Assembly (NCBI GenBank): GCA_021324465.1
Contig: JAJPJB010000096.1
Coordinates: 62,001-126,000 of the forward strand
Source: Hyphomicrobiaceae bacterium
GTDB taxonomy: Bacteria > Pseudomonadota > Alphaproteobacteria > Rhizobiales > Xanthobacteraceae
Reading direction: 5' to 3'
DNA: 64,000 bases
The translations under genes and the position numbers were made by a program. This document shows, in pieces, positions 1-12,296 of the stretch (positions are counted from its first letter, which is position 1; every line of letters begins with the position of its first letter). Under the pieces are notes generated by a model. It worked only from the letters and a program-made list of their open reading frames with translations, did not search any database and was not told where the DNA came from.

Positions 1-1
1 G

Positions 2-214
2 CCGCCGAAGGCGCCGCCGGCGATCGTGCAAAAGCTCAACAAAGCAATGAGCGATGCACTCGACGATCCCGCACTGCGCGAGCGCCTCGAAAGTGTCGGG
101 CTCGAAATCGCAGCGCCCGAGCGCCGCTCGCCCGATTATCTTAAAAGATTCGTCGCCGACGAGGTCGACCGCTGGGCCAGGGTCGTTCACGCTGCTGGCA
201 TCAGTGCCGACTGA
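2..214 (+). CDS. Bug-family (TctC) solute receptor, C-terminal end only
   Basis: The reading frame is open from the left edge of the window and ends at TGA 212-214, so only about 70 C-terminal residues are present. They carry the typical end of Bug/TctC periplasmic receptors: P-P-x-I-V-x-K-L-N near the start, a D-P-x-L-R-E-R-L segment, and a helix with E-x-x-R-W-x-x-V-V ending G-I-S-A-D. In the family this protein captures carboxylates in the periplasm for a tripartite tricarboxylate transporter. The ligand cannot be inferred. The gene converges on katG across a hairpin. Confidence 0.85.
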   Translation, partial: PPKAPPAIVQKLNKAMSDALDDPALRERLESVGLEIAAPERRSPDYLKRFVADEVDRWARVVHAAGISAD

Positions 215-256
215 CCTCCGCGGAATCATGGCTTCCGCTGGCGAACTGCAAGGCGA

Positions 257-290
257 GGGCGGCGTTTCAAACGGTCACGCAACGCCGCCC
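257..290. terminator. Perfect hairpin between convergent genes
   Basis: A 10-bp perfect inverted repeat (GGGCGGCGTT at 257-266, AACGCCGCCC at 281-290) with a 14-nt loop lies between the stops of the Bug receptor (+) and katG (-). It can serve as a two-way transcription terminator, but there is no T-tract on either side, so intrinsic termination is not certain. Confidence 0.5.
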
Positions 291-303
291 ACGTCAGCAA
301 AGA

Positions 304-2588
<2,285 letters not shown>

Positions 2589-3557
2589 ATGACAGAAATT
2601 ACCCTGCGACAGCTGCACTATTTCGATGCCCTGGCAGCGCACAACCACTTCGGACGCGCGGCAGCTGCCTGTGCCATCACGCAGCCGGCTTTGTCGATGC
2701 AGATCAAGGAACTGGAGCAGGCGTTGGGGGCCGTCCTCATCGAGCGCGGCACGCGCCAAGCCCGGCTCACCAAGTTCGGCGAGGAGGCCGCGCTGCGCGT
2801 CCGCGACATATTGCGCGCCGTCGATGAACTTTCAGCCTTCGCACGCGCGTCGCAGGGCCGCCTGGCCGGCCGGCTGCGCATCGGCATGATCCCGACAGTC
2901 GCGCCTTACTTGCTGCCGACCGTCATCGGCAATCTCACCAGCATGCATCCGGAAGTCGATGTGCATGTCCGTGAGGCGCTCACCTCGAAGCTGATCCAAG
3001 AACTCACGGAAGGCCGCCTCGACACGGCCATTGTGGCTCTGCCGGTGTCCGAACCCTCGCTGACCGAGGTCGCGCTGTTTGCCGAAAACTTCCTGCTCGT
3101 GCGGCCGAGCGAGGATGAGACAAGGCCAGTGCCCAGCAGCGAAGCACTGTGCGAAATGCGGCTCCTGCTTTTGGAGGAGGGGCACTGCTTTCGCGACCAG
3201 GCGCTGTCGTTCTGCAACGCGCGATCATCGCCGCCACGCGAGGTGCTGGACGCAAGCTCGCTCTCGACGCTTGTGCAAATGGTCAGCGCCGGCATGGGTG
3301 TGACCTTGATCCCGGAAATGGCGGTGGCGGTGGAGACGCGCTCGGCGGCAGTGTCGGTCGCACGCTTTAAGGATCCGCAACCGTCACGAACCATCGGCAT
3401 GATCTGGCGCAAGACGAGTCCGCTCGCCGGACAGCTGCTGCAGCTTTCGAAGGTGGTCCGGCGCTCGGCCGACGCGCTGCGCGAGCAGCGCAAGCCGGCA
3501 TCATCGTCGCAGAATTCGCCGCACCGGAAGCGGGCCCCGGCGGGGAGTATTCTGTAG
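2589..3557 (+). CDS. oxyR: Hydrogen peroxide-sensing LysR regulator OxyR
   Basis: 322-residue LysR-type regulator with an N-terminal winged helix (LRQLHYFDALA, then a QPALSMQIKELE recognition helix) and an effector domain from about residue 95. The redox pair is recognisable: Cys200 in EEGHCFRDQA and Cys209 in LSFCNA, the same 9-residue spacing as the C199/C208 disulfide switch of E. coli OxyR. That separates it from other LysR proteins. It is transcribed away from katG, its likely target. The C-terminal tail after about residue 295 is basic and poorly conserved in appearance. Confidence 0.95.
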   Translation: MTEITLRQLHYFDALAAHNHFGRAAAACAITQPALSMQIKELEQALGAVLIERGTRQARLTKFGEEAALRVRDILRAVDELSAFARASQGRLAGRLRIGMIPTVAPYLLPTVIGNLTSMHPEVDVHVREALTSKLIQELTEGRLDTAIVALPVSEPSLTEVALFAENFLLVRPSEDETRPVPSSEALCEMRLLLLEEGHCFRDQALSFCNARSSPPREVLDASSLSTLVQMVSAGMGVTLIPEMAVAVETRSAAVSVARFKDPQPSRTIGMIWRKTSPLAGQLLQLSKVVRRSADALREQRKPASSSQNSPHRKRAPAGSIL

Positions 3558-3607
3558 ACCGCCTCGATCGAAGCGGGCCTTCGCGATTGTCCTGGTGTCC
3601 GTGGAAT

Positions 3608-4162
3608 TCAGCTCGGCCGAAGAATGATGAATTCGCTGTCATCATAGCGGCGCCGTTCGAGCTCGGAAAAACCCACGGGCGCGGCAAAGGCCGACTTGGC
3701 GGCTTCCTCGATCACGACCAGCGCATCGGGGGACAGCCAGCCGCCGGCCCGTGCCGAAGCGAGCGCCTGCTCGGCGAGATGCTGTCCATATGGCGGATCG
3801 AGAAAAGCGAGCGAGAATGGCGCGAGCGGCGCGACCGGTCCGAGCCGGGTGGCATCGCGGCGAAATATTTTGGTGATGCCGCCAAGCCCGAGGCTTGCCA
3901 CGTTCTCGCGCAACAGGGCGCGCGCCTCGGCGCCATCGTCGACCAGAAGCGCGAAGGCTGCGCCGCGCGACAGCGCCTCGATGCCGAGCGCGCCGCTGCC
4001 GGCAAACAGATCGAGCACACGCGCGCCGGCGATCGGATCGTCGTAGGCGTGAACAAGAATATTGAACAGCGCTTCGCGCAGGCGGTCGGCGGTCGGCCTG
4101 ATCGCCTGTGATTTCGGCCCGGCGAGCGGGCGCCCGCGCAGCCGTCCGCCGACGACACGCAT
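3608..4162 (-). CDS. rsmD: 16S rRNA (guanine966-N2)-methyltransferase RsmD
   Basis: 184-residue Rossmann-fold methyltransferase that modifies G966 of 16S rRNA. It starts MRVVGGRLRGRPL, the normal RsmD opening. The SAM motif VLDLFAGSGALG is at residues 49-60 and the catalytic LDPPY motif at 121-125. The frame stays open far upstream, but that part overlaps rluB and is not needed. The chosen ATG at 4162 shares one base with the rluB stop codon (TGATG), which suggests translational coupling with rluB. Confidence 0.95.
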   Translation of the reverse strand: MRVVGGRLRGRPLAGPKSQAIRPTADRLREALFNILVHAYDDPIAGARVLDLFAGSGALGIEALSRGAAFALLVDDGAEARALLRENVASLGLGGITKIFRRDATRLGPVAPLAPFSLAFLDPPYGQHLAEQALASARAGGWLSPDALVVIEEAAKSAFAAPVGFSELERRRYDDSEFIILRPS

Positions 4163-5367
4163 CAGCGCCTGCCTTTGGGGTGATGCGGCGGCGTGCCATG
4201 CGCCCGTTCCGGCGCGCGATGGCGGGCTTTGCCGAAACGTTTCGGCGTGCCCCGCCGCGGCGGTCCACGGCCTGTTTCCCGCCGAGGCGGCTCGCCGTAA
4301 CGCTCGACTGGCACGGACCGGCCCTTGCGGTCGGTCAGCATCTGCGTGTGCATCTCTGCGCTCTGCGGTGGAGACCCGCGCTCGTCGCGTGCACCGTGAA
4401 ATTTGCGCCGAAATTTTCTGTTGGGACGCTCTTCGTCGCGAGCGCGCCAGGCGTGCGGCGCGGATTTTGAACGCTTTTGCGGCTTGGACTTGTCGCGCGG
4501 CGACTGGCCGGCCATGCTGGACCAGGGCGTGACGCGCGGCGCGTGACTTTGCCGCGGCGGATCGCTCGGCTCTATCGTCTGTCGCGCCGCGATCGGCGCC
4601 GAAAAATCGGCGCCCGCCTGCGCGATCAGCCGCTCGCCAAGCTGGTCGCGCAGTATGCGGGTGCGGACCTCTTCGACTTCGCCTTCGCGAAGTTCGCCGA
4701 GCTGGAACGGGCCGAAGGAGACACGAATTAGCCGAGTCACAATGAGCCCGAGATGCGCCAGCACATTGCGCACTTCGCGGTTCTTGCCTTCGCGAATGGC
4801 AAAGGTGAGCCACAGATTGGAGCCTTGCACGCGGTCGATTGTGGCGTCGATCGCGCCGTACCGGATGCCGCTGATGGCGATGCCGCCGCGCAGCGCGTCG
4901 AGCCGCTCTTGCGTCACCGTCCCATGCGCGCGCACGCGATAGCGCCGCAGCCAGCCCGTTGCGGGCAATTCCAGAACCCGCGCTAGAGCGCCGTCATTGG
5001 TGAGCAGAAGCAAGCCCTCGGTGTTGAAGTCGAGCCGCCCAACGCTGACCAGGCGCGGCAGGTTCTTCGGCAGCTTCTCGAAGATGGTCGGCCGGCCCTG
5101 CGGATCGGCATGCGTGGTGATGAGGCCGCGCGGCTTGTGATAAAGGAACAGCCGCGTGCGCTCGCGTGTCGGCAGCGGTTCGCCATCGACGCTGACGCGG
5201 TCCCCCGCGCCCACATTGAGCGCGGCCGAGCGGATCACTGTTCCGTTGACCGCAACCCGGCCGGCCACGATCCAGTCCTCCGCCTCGCGGCGCGAGGCGA
5301 GCCCGGCGCGGGCGATCACTTTGGCAATGCGCTCGCCGGATTTGTGCTGGTCGTTGCTCCCGGCCAT
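4162..5367 (-). CDS. rluB: 23S rRNA pseudouridine synthase, RluB/RsuA family
   Basis: 401 residues. An N-terminal S4 RNA-binding domain (about 10-60, GLASRREAEDWI) is followed by an RsuA/RluB catalytic domain with Asp113 in VGRLDFNTEGLLLLTND. The family isomerises a uridine in helix 80 of 23S rRNA (RluB) or in 16S/23S relatives. After about residue 260 comes a long low-complexity tail rich in Arg, Lys and Pro. The ATG at 5367 (MAGSNDQHKSG) was chosen because the longer frame overlaps the start of tadA on the other strand. It is co-transcribed with rsmD. Confidence 0.9.
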   Translation of the reverse strand: MAGSNDQHKSGERIAKVIARAGLASRREAEDWIVAGRVAVNGTVIRSAALNVGAGDRVSVDGEPLPTRERTRLFLYHKPRGLITTHADPQGRPTIFEKLPKNLPRLVSVGRLDFNTEGLLLLTNDGALARVLELPATGWLRRYRVRAHGTVTQERLDALRGGIAISGIRYGAIDATIDRVQGSNLWLTFAIREGKNREVRNVLAHLGLIVTRLIRVSFGPFQLGELREGEVEEVRTRILRDQLGERLIAQAGADFSAPIAARQTIEPSDPPRQSHAPRVTPWSSMAGQSPRDKSKPQKRSKSAPHAWRARDEERPNRKFRRKFHGARDERGSPPQSAEMHTQMLTDRKGRSVPVERYGEPPRRETGRGPPRRGTPKRFGKARHRAPERAHGTPPHHPKGRR

Positions 5368-5428
5368 AGTTGTTCCTTCGCCGATCGGCTGATAGCAGAC
5401 AGGGCCGCAAGGGACCACCCGATCTTTC

Positions 5429-5869
5429 ATGACTTCTTTTATGGACATGGCGTTGGCCGAAGCGCGCGCCGCCGCTGAAGGTGGCGAGGTGCCGGTCGGC
5501 TGCGTGATCGTGCGCCGCGGCGAGGTGATCGCCCGCGCCGGCAACCGCACGCTTGCGGACCGTGATCCGACGGCGCATGCCGAGCTGATCGCCATTCGGG
5601 CGGCCGCGGCTCGGCTCCGCTCCGAGCGGCTGGATGACTGTGACCTCTATGTCACGCTCGAGCCATGCGTGATGTGCGCCGGCGCGGTCGCCTTTGCCCG
5701 CATCCGTAGGCTCTATTACGGCGCCGCCGATCCGAAGGGCGGGGCGGTCGACAATGGCGTGAAATTCTTTGCCGCCCCGAGCTGCCATCATCGGCCGCAG
5801 GTCTATGGCGGCCTCGCAGAAGGGGAGGCCTCCGCGCTGCTGAAAGACTTTTTTCGCGAGCGGCGTTGA
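5429..5869 (+). CDS. tadA: tRNA adenosine(34) deaminase TadA
   Basis: 146-residue zinc deaminase that converts A34 of tRNA-Arg(ACG) to inosine. Zinc and catalytic residues are visible: His50 and Glu52 in TAHAE, Cys80 and Cys83 in EPCVMC. Length and order match the family. It is transcribed away from rluB, with 61 bp between the start codons. The rsmD-rluB/tadA arrangement is common in Rhizobiales. Confidence 0.95.
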   Translation: MTSFMDMALAEARAAAEGGEVPVGCVIVRRGEVIARAGNRTLADRDPTAHAELIAIRAAAARLRSERLDDCDLYVTLEPCVMCAGAVAFARIRRLYYGAADPKGGAVDNGVKFFAAPSCHHRPQVYGGLAEGEASALLKDFFRERR

Positions 5870-5984
5870 GCGCCGTCCGGGGTGCGCAAAGCGCGAGCCG
5901 GGAATTCATGGTCGCACGCGGCGCCTTGTGCGGACGGTGATTGTCGATTCCGGATTCGCCGCTGCGCGCTGATCCGTATGGCGC

Positions 5985-6806
5985 TCATTCGAGCAGGGCA
6001 CCGAGCCTCCCCTTGATCTCGGTCTTCATCGCCTCGGCAGACCGGATAATGGCGCTCGCCTGCAAAAAGCCGAGCGTGCGGAAAATGCTCACGTTCGGCC
6101 GAATCACGAGATCGGGCGCGGCATGATTGAGTTTTGCGGCAACGATCGCGCTGCCCATGACCATCACGGTCGTATAGAGCGCTTCCCAGGGATTGGGCAC
6201 GTCGACACGATCACCTTCCGGAACGCCGTAGACGTCGACGCCGACGATGCGATCGGCGCGGCCGGCGAGCTTGTCGAAGGGCAGCGGATTGGTGGCGCCG
6301 CCATCAATCAGAACGCGACCGCCGATGATCATCGGACGAAACAGGCCGGGGATGGCGATGGAAGCGGCGAGGGCGGGACGCAGCGGCCCGGACGTGATCG
6401 GCAATTCGCTGCGCCGGTGCAGGTCGGTCGCCATGGCAATAAAGGGAATCTTCAGCGCCGCGAAATCGTTCGGCACCTGCGCCGGCATGAACTGCTCGCA
6501 GAATTTTTCCGGATCCATTTGCGTCGCCTGGCTGACGCGGCCGGACAACAGATCGGCGAATTTGCCGGCACGTGAAATCAGGAGGCGACGCCGCGTCTGG
6601 CTCCAGTCATGGGCGAAGGCAATGACATGATGGCGGATCTCTTTGCCGCTCATGCCCGCCGCATAGGAGGCGCCGACCATCGCGCCGATTGATGTACCGG
6701 CAATCGCCGTCGGTCGGACTCCCATCTCATCGAGCGCCTCGATGACCGCGATATGCGCAAGCCCGCGCGCGCCGCCGCCGCCGAGCGCCAAAGCAAAAGT
6801 CTTCAT
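5985..6806 (-). CDS. Patatin-like phospholipase (RssA-type)
   Basis: 273-residue patatin-domain lipid acyl hydrolase. It shows the oxyanion motif LGGGGARGLAH (8-18), the nucleophile Ser39 in GTSIG, and the dyad Asp168 in LIDGGATNP, so the catalytic set is intact. No signal peptide or membrane segment is evident. The ATG at 6806 starts 10 bp after the stop of the upstream kinase-like gene, and the frame upstream only shadows that gene. It is the last gene of the purD-led minus-strand run. The substrate is unknown. Confidence 0.88.
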   Translation of the reverse strand: MKTFALALGGGGARGLAHIAVIEALDEMGVRPTAIAGTSIGAMVGASYAAGMSGKEIRHHVIAFAHDWSQTRRRLLISRAGKFADLLSGRVSQATQMDPEKFCEQFMPAQVPNDFAALKIPFIAMATDLHRRSELPITSGPLRPALAASIAIPGLFRPMIIGGRVLIDGGATNPLPFDKLAGRADRIVGVDVYGVPEGDRVDVPNPWEALYTTVMVMGSAIVAAKLNHAAPDLVIRPNVSIFRTLGFLQASAIIRSAEAMKTEIKGRLGALLE

Positions 6807-6816
6807 GCGCAAGCAC

Positions 6817-7893
6817 TCACGATTGCGCCTCGCGCACGAATTCAAACGCCTTGGCAGCGAGCGGCCGCACCAGTTCGGCCTTGGCGGCGGCAAAGGCCGA
6901 AGTCGCGGTGCCGTCGCGCACGCGGCCGGCGATGCCCTGCATGATCGCGGCGAGGCGGAAGAAATTATAGGCGAAATAGATCGGCAGATGCGGGCGCGGA
7001 TCGAGCCTTGTGCGTGCCACATAGGCATCGACATAGGCTTCGAGCGAGGGGATACCGAGTGCCTTCAGATCGAGGCCGAGCAATGAGCCGGTGCCTGCCT
7101 CTGATGGGGGCATGTGCCATTGCATCAGATGGTAGGTGAAATCCGCGAGCGGATCGCCAAGGGTCGACAATTCCCAGTCCAGCACAGCCAAGATTTTCGG
7201 CCTGTCCGGGGCGAGGATCATATTGTCGAGCCGGTAATCGCCGTGAACGAGCCGCGGCGCTTGCGGCGGCGGCAGATGTGCCGGCAACCATGCGATCAGC
7301 TGCTCCATCTCCTCGATGCGCTGCGTTTCCGAGGCGCGGTATTGCTTGGACCAACGGTGGACCTGCCGCGCCACATAGTTCTCGCCGCGGCCGTAATCGG
7401 ACAGCCCGATCGCCGCCGGATTGAAATTGTGCAAGCGGGCAAGCGTCGCGTTCATCGCATCGAAGGTGGCCGCCCGCTCTCCCGGATTCGATTCCGGCAT
7501 ATGCGGCTCCCAGAACACGCGGCCCTCGACATACGCCATGACAAAAAAGGCCGTGCCGATCACCGTCTCGTCGGCGCAATAGAGCACCGGCTCCGGCACC
7601 GGAAATCTTTGCGCATGGAGTGCCCGCATGACCCGGTATTCGCGGTCGACCGCATGGGCCGACGGCAACAACTTGCCGGGCGGCTTGCGGCGAAGCACAT
7701 AGCGACGGAGGGGCGTTTCCAACAGGTAAGTCGGATTCGACTGGCCCCCCTTGAACTGGCTGATCATCATGGGGCCGCTAAATCCCGCGACCTTTTCGCG
7801 CAGATAGTCTTCGAGCCGCGCTGCATCGAAGCGCAGCCGCTCCACAACCTCGCGCGTGCCGGAAAAGGTTTCCTGGCGATTGCCAACGGTCAT
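6817..7893 (-). CDS. APH/ACAD10-type phosphotransferase
   Basis: 358-residue protein-kinase-like fold of the aminoglycoside phosphotransferase superfamily. The catalytic loop LVHGDYRLDN has Asp219, and the metal site VLDWELSTLGDP has Asp239. The early GGQSNPTYLL segment takes the nucleotide-binding role. This branch resembles the kinase domain of ACAD10/FadE36-type proteins, which are linked to acyl-CoA metabolism rather than antibiotic resistance. It lies 33 bp downstream of the dehalogenase-like hydrolase and 10 bp upstream of the patatin, so it is probably co-transcribed with both. Confidence 0.85.
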   Translation of the reverse strand: MTVGNRQETFSGTREVVERLRFDAARLEDYLREKVAGFSGPMMISQFKGGQSNPTYLLETPLRRYVLRRKPPGKLLPSAHAVDREYRVMRALHAQRFPVPEPVLYCADETVIGTAFFVMAYVEGRVFWEPHMPESNPGERAATFDAMNATLARLHNFNPAAIGLSDYGRGENYVARQVHRWSKQYRASETQRIEEMEQLIAWLPAHLPPPQAPRLVHGDYRLDNMILAPDRPKILAVLDWELSTLGDPLADFTYHLMQWHMPPSEAGTGSLLGLDLKALGIPSLEAYVDAYVARTRLDPRPHLPIYFAYNFFRLAAIMQGIAGRVRDGTATSAFAAAKAELVRPLAAKAFEFVREAQS

Positions 7894-7926
7894 GGGCCGG
7901 AAGTCTAAAAGATGCCGGAGCGAAAT

Positions 7927-8838
7927 CTAGCCGCCGAAAAATTCGAGCAGCGCCTGCGCCGTTGCTTCGGGATTTTCCTCCGGCAGATAGTGGCCGCTTT
8001 CGATCGCGAAGCCGCGCAGATCTGGCGCCCAGTCGCGCCAGCAGGCAAGCGGGTCGAGCGCGGCATTGGCGGGCAAGCCGCCGTTGCCCCAGATCGCCAA
8101 TACGGGACAGCCGATCGTCTTGCCGGCCGCTCGATCCGCTTCATCGTGGGCGAGATCGGTGGTGCGGCCGGCGCGATAGTCCTCGCACATGGCGTGAATG
8201 CGCAGCGGGTCCTGATAGGCGGCGTGATAATGCGCGAGCGCACGAGGGTCGAACACGGACGTCGCTTGCGCTTTGGTGCCTGCGCGCGCCCGAACATCAA
8301 AGAAGAAAGTCGGATCGTGGCCGATCAAGGTTTCAGGAAACGGCGCCGGCTGCGCGAGAAACATCCAATGCCAGGCGCGCGTCGCGAGCGCCGCATTTAT
8401 GCGGTGCCACATGTCCCAAGTCGGCACGATGTCGAGCACGGCGAGCTGCTCGAGCCGGCCGCGATGGTCGAGCGCGAGCCGATAGCCGACGCGCCCGCCG
8501 CGGTCATGGCCGGCCAGGCGAAAATGGGCGAAGCCAAGCGCTTGCATCAGCTCGATCATGCCGGCCGCCATGGCCCGCTTGGTGTAGGGCGCGTGATCCT
8601 CGGCGGCCGCCGGCGCCGCCGACCAGCCGTAACCGGGCAGGTCGGCGATCACCAAAGTGAAACGAGGTGCCAACAGCGGCGCCACGCGATGCCACATTAC
8701 ATTGCTTTGCGGATGGCCGTGCAGGAGCAGGAGCGGTGGTCCGCTCTTGCCGCTCATCCGCGCAAAGATTCTGCCAGCAGAGGTGTCGATCCAGTGCGAA
8801 GCATAGCCGGGATAGAGATCGGCGAGGTCGGGCATCAT
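7927..8838 (-). CDS. Alpha/beta hydrolase, haloacetate (fluoroacetate) dehalogenase-like
   Basis: 303-residue alpha/beta hydrolase. It carries the residue set of fluoroacetate dehalogenases: nucleophile Asp112 and carboxylate-binding Arg113/Arg116 in [11 protein letters not shown], acid Asp136 in VLDIVPT, halide-pocket His157-Trp158 in WHWMF, Tyr221 in EDYRAG, and base His283 in SGHYLPEE. In characterised enzymes these residues bind fluoroacetate and cleave C-F by an SN2 attack. No signal peptide. Its ATG overlaps the purD stop (ATGA), an odd partnership that suggests translational coupling. Substrate assignment is inference. Confidence 0.85.
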   Translation of the reverse strand: MMPDLADLYPGYASHWIDTSAGRIFARMSGKSGPPLLLLHGHPQSNVMWHRVAPLLAPRFTLVIADLPGYGWSAAPAAAEDHAPYTKRAMAAGMIELMQALGFAHFRLAGHDRGGRVGYRLALDHRGRLEQLAVLDIVPTWDMWHRINAALATRAWHWMFLAQPAPFPETLIGHDPTFFFDVRARAGTKAQATSVFDPRALAHYHAAYQDPLRIHAMCEDYRAGRTTDLAHDEADRAAGKTIGCPVLAIWGNGGLPANAALDPLACWRDWAPDLRGFAIESGHYLPEENPEATAQALLEFFGG

Positions 8839-10112
8839 GTCATTTCCCGCGTCACGGCGCGCCAGCCGATATCGTGCCGATAAAAGCCTTCGGGCCAGAC
8901 GATCTTGGCAACCGCCGCATAAGCGCGCCCCTGTGCCGCACGCACCGTCTTGCCGATGGCCGAGACACTGAGCACGCGGCCGCCATTGGCGACAATTTTT
9001 CCGCTTTCGGCCTTGGTGCCGGCGTGAAAAATTTCAACCCCCTCGACGCTGCTCGCCGCTTCGAGACCTTCGATCACCGTGCCGCGCACATAGGCGCCCG
9101 GATAGCCCTTGGCCGCCATCACCACCGTGAGCGCAGGCTCGTCGTACCAGCGCAGATCAAATGATTTGAGCATGCCATCGCGCGCGGCAAGCAGCGCCGG
9201 CACCAGGTCCGACTTCAGCCGCAGCATCAGAACTTGCGTCTCGGGATCGCCGAAGCGCGCATTATATTCGATCAGCTTCGGCCCCGCGGCCGTGATCATC
9301 AGCCCGGCATAGAGCACGCCCTTGTAAGGCGAACCCTGGGCTTTCATGGCGCGCAACGTCGGCGCGATGATCTCGCGCATGATGCGCGCGCTCATGGTCG
9401 CGTCGATATTCTGCGCCGGCGAATAGGCGCCCATGCCGCCGGTATTCGGGCCTTTGTCGCCGTCGAAAGCGCGCTTGTGGTCCTGTGCGGTGGCCAGGGG
9501 AATGGCGGTTTCGCCGTCGCACAGCGCGAAAAAGGACGCTTCCTCGCCCTCAAGAAAGTCCTCGATCACAATCTCGCCGCCGGCGTCACCAAGGCCGCCG
9601 GCGAACATCATGTCTATAGCGCCTTCTGCTTCGGTGAGGGTCTGCGCCACGACTACGCCTTTGCCGGCGGCAAGCCCGTCGGCTTTGATCACAATCGGCG
9701 CGCCGCGCGCTTGCACATAAGCTTTAGCCGGTGCCGGGGCACGGAAGCGCTCATAGGCGGCGGTCGGAACAGTGTTGGCGCGGCAGAGATCCTTGGTAAA
9801 TCCCTTGGAGCCTTCGAGCCGTGCTGCGGCGCGGCTCGGCCCAAACGCTTTGATGCCGGCAGCTTCGAGATCGTCGACGATGCCGGCGCAGAGCGGTGCC
9901 TCCGGCCCAACGACCACCAGATCGATGGACGCCTCGCGGCAGAAGGCGATCACCGCGGCATGATCGGCTATGTCGAGCGCGACACATTCCGCCTCGCGCG
10001 CGATGCCGGCATTGCCAGGCGCACAATAGAGCCTGTCGGCGAGCGGACTTGCCGCGATCTTCCATGCCAAAGCGTGTTCGCGCCCGCCGGAGCCCAGAAT
10101 GAGGATGTTCAT
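8835..10112 (-). CDS. purD: Phosphoribosylamine-glycine ligase PurD
   Basis: 425-residue ATP-grasp enzyme for the second step of de novo purine synthesis (phosphoribosylamine + glycine + ATP to GAR). Family motifs in order: [11 protein letters not shown] at the N-terminus, [18 protein letters not shown] in the ATP-grasp domain, and [18 protein letters not shown]. Full length with no defect. It ends in a 4-bp overlap with the dehalogenase-like gene. The 88-bp gap upstream to the zinc-ribbon gene could hold a promoter or belong to one transcript. Confidence 0.97.
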   Translation of the reverse strand: MNILILGSGGREHALAWKIAASPLADRLYCAPGNAGIAREAECVALDIADHAAVIAFCREASIDLVVVGPEAPLCAGIVDDLEAAGIKAFGPSRAAARLEGSKGFTKDLCRANTVPTAAYERFRAPAPAKAYVQARGAPIVIKADGLAAGKGVVVAQTLTEAEGAIDMMFAGGLGDAGGEIVIEDFLEGEEASFFALCDGETAIPLATAQDHKRAFDGDKGPNTGGMGAYSPAQNIDATMSARIMREIIAPTLRAMKAQGSPYKGVLYAGLMITAAGPKLIEYNARFGDPETQVLMLRLKSDLVPALLAARDGMLKSFDLRWYDEPALTVVMAAKGYPGAYVRGTVIEGLEAASSVEGVEIFHAGTKAESGKIVANGGRVLSVSAIGKTVRAAQGRAYAAVAKIVWPEGFYRHDIGWRAVTREMT

Positions 10113-10200
10113 TGCCTAGCCATCCGCTGCCTGGTGGGTTAACGGGCGGGAGCGGGACGGACAAGGGGCATAGGCCGGTTGTGGAAACCGCCGTTGCAGC

Positions 10201-10443
10201 TTAGTCGCGCAGCAAGAAATGTGGATGGCTGGTGAGCTGTTCCACATGGCGGATGTAGTTCTCCACGGTGTCGTGCTCATGGATATGGCCGATGCCGCGG
10301 AACCGCATTTCATTGCGGCAGTGCGGACAAACCAACCGGCTATGCATCACGCGATGCAGACGCTCGTGGAAGGTCGTGCGGCATTCCGGGCAGCGCACGC
10401 GAACCCGATGGTTGTCGATCTCATGGACGCGGGGGTTGGTCAT
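10201..10443 (-). CDS. Small zinc-ribbon protein, function unknown
   Basis: 80 residues with two CxxC pairs (Cys18/Cys21 in RCPECR and Cys39/Cys42 in VCPHCR), the layout of a four-cysteine zinc ribbon, followed by a His-rich stretch ([12 protein letters not shown]). No membrane segment or signal peptide. It lies upstream of purD on the same strand and is divergent from xseA. I do not recognise a named family. Nucleic-acid binding or a structural role is possible, but unsupported beyond the zinc ribbon. Confidence 0.75.
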   Translation of the reverse strand: MTNPRVHEIDNHRVRVRCPECRTTFHERLHRVMHSRLVCPHCRNEMRFRGIGHIHEHDTVENYIRHVEQLTSHPHFLLRD

Positions 10444-10567
10444 GGCTTCACCGGGGGGCGCCGCTGTCGCCGCCAGCAGGTTTCAAGCTTGCGCCAAAAG
10501 AGTTGCCGATGAGTTGCCACGGCAGGGCGGTGTTTCCCCGAGCGCGCCGGGTCTATACGATAGGCCG

Positions 10568-12133
10568 ATGGGTCGAATCACAGCCGAAATCGGCACCGTG
10601 CCCGGTGCCCCGCCGGCCAATATTCCGGAATGGTCCGTCTCCGAACTGTCGGCGGCGCTGAAGCGGACCGTCGAGGACGCCTACGGCTACGTCCGCGTGC
10701 GCGGGGAAGTCTCCGGCTTCCGCGGCGCCTCGCCCTCCGGACACGTTTATTTCCGGCTCAAGGACGACAAGGCGGTCCTCGATGCGGTGATCTGGAAGAT
10801 GACGTTTGGCCGCCTGCGGGTGAAGCCGCAGGAAGGCCTCGATGTCGTCGTCACTGGCAGGCTCACCACCTTCGCCGGCTCTTCTAAATATCAGATCATT
10901 ATCGACACGCTGGACCCGGCCGGCATCGGCGCGCTGATGGCGCTGCTCGAGGAGCGCAAGAAAAAGCTTGCCGCCGAAGGCTTGTTCGATGAAGCGCGCA
11001 AGCAATTGCTGCCGTTCCTGCCGGAGGTGATCGGCGTGGTGACCTCGCCGACCGGCGCCGTGATCCGTGACATTCTGCACCGCCTTGCCGACCGTTTTCC
11101 GCGCCGCGTTGTGGTCTGGCCGGTGAAAGTGCAGGGCGAGAGTTCGGCCGTGGAAGTCGCCGCCGCCATCGAAGGCTTTAACGCGCTGCCGGAGCGCGTC
11201 ACTGGACGGCTGCCACGGCGGCCCGATCTGATCATTGTCGCGCGCGGCGGCGGCTCGCTTGAAGATCTGTGGTCGTTCAACGAGGAGATCGTGGTGCGGG
11301 CGGCGGCGGCTAGCCTGATCCCGCTGATCTCGGCCGTCGGCCATGAGACCGACGTCACGCTGATCGATTTCGCGGCCGATCGGCGCGCGCCGACGCCGAC
11401 GGCGGCAGCCGAAATGGCGGTGCCGGTGCGCACCGATCTCTTGCTCCAGGTCGAGGCGTGCGCGCGGCGGGCGCTCGGCTGCTGGCGGCGCGGCCAGGAC
11501 GCGCGCTGGGCCGAATTGCGCTCGGCGGCGCGTGCGCTGCCGGATGCCGATGAGGTGCTCGCGGTGCCGCGGCAGCGTCTCGATTATGCCGGCTCGCGGC
11601 TGTCGCGTGCGCTGCATGCGAATGCGCAGATCCACCGCGTCGATTTTTCGCGCATCGGCGGCCGACTCGGGCCGCAATTGCTGCGAGCCAATGTCGAACG
11701 GCGACGTGATCGCTATGGCGGACTCGCCTTGCGCCTGCGGGCAGGCCTGGCTGCGAACACCGCAATGCATCGCACGCGAATCGCGCAGCAGGCCGAGCGC
11801 ATCGCGGCCTTTGGCGCGCGCGCCGAGCGCGCTGTCCGTCAACTCATCGCGGTGCGGGAAGCGCGCGCCGAGCGCGGCGGTCAGCTGCTGGCGGCATTCT
11901 CCTATCGCGGCGTGCTCGCCCGCGGCTTTGCGCTCATTCGCGACGCCGCGGGCCGGCCGCTGCACACGGCGGCCGCTGTCAGTCCGGGCACCTCGGTCGA
12001 GATCGAGTTTGCCGATGGCAGCGTCGGCGCCCGCGTCGAAGGCGCCAGAGCAACGCGGTATCGCGCGGCTGGTGAATCGGGCCGCAAGCCGCGCGCGCGT
12101 CGCGACAACTCGGATCAAGGCAGCTTGTTCTAG
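10568..12133 (+). CDS. xseA: Exodeoxyribonuclease VII large subunit XseA
   Basis: 521-residue catalytic subunit of exonuclease VII, which degrades single-stranded DNA. An N-terminal OB-fold domain ([23 protein letters not shown]) precedes the XseA core with [32 protein letters not shown] and [29 protein letters not shown] coiled-coil region follows, and the end has [15 protein letters not shown]. The ATG at 10568 gives the usual N-terminus. The open frame further upstream overlaps the divergent zinc-ribbon gene. The small subunit xseB is not nearby. Confidence 0.96.
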   Translation: MGRITAEIGTVPGAPPANIPEWSVSELSAALKRTVEDAYGYVRVRGEVSGFRGASPSGHVYFRLKDDKAVLDAVIWKMTFGRLRVKPQEGLDVVVTGRLTTFAGSSKYQIIIDTLDPAGIGALMALLEERKKKLAAEGLFDEARKQLLPFLPEVIGVVTSPTGAVIRDILHRLADRFPRRVVVWPVKVQGESSAVEVAAAIEGFNALPERVTGRLPRRPDLIIVARGGGSLEDLWSFNEEIVVRAAAASLIPLISAVGHETDVTLIDFAADRRAPTPTAAAEMAVPVRTDLLLQVEACARRALGCWRRGQDARWAELRSAARALPDADEVLAVPRQRLDYAGSRLSRALHANAQIHRVDFSRIGGRLGPQLLRANVERRRDRYGGLALRLRAGLAANTAMHRTRIAQQAERIAAFGARAERAVRQLIAVREARAERGGQLLAAFSYRGVLARGFALIRDAAGRPLHTAAAVSPGTSVEIEFADGSVGARVEGARATRYRAAGESGRKPRARRDNSDQGSLF

Positions 12134-12296
12134 CAGCTCTCCAGCGTCGTCCGCATGCGATCATGCAGCGCACACGAAGCGCTCTGACTTTTTGTTCATC
12201 GCACGGTCGCAAGTTCACAAACATGTGCCGTTGCGGAACTGAACCGGTGTTTCGCGTGTTGTGCGCACGCGGTTCGCGCCTCAAGGAGAACGAAAA

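Noticed and set aside
6817-7893. Aminoglycoside resistance kinase
   Set aside because: The kinase belongs to the ACAD10-type branch by its DWELSTLGDPLAD and neighbours, not to a known resistance enzyme.
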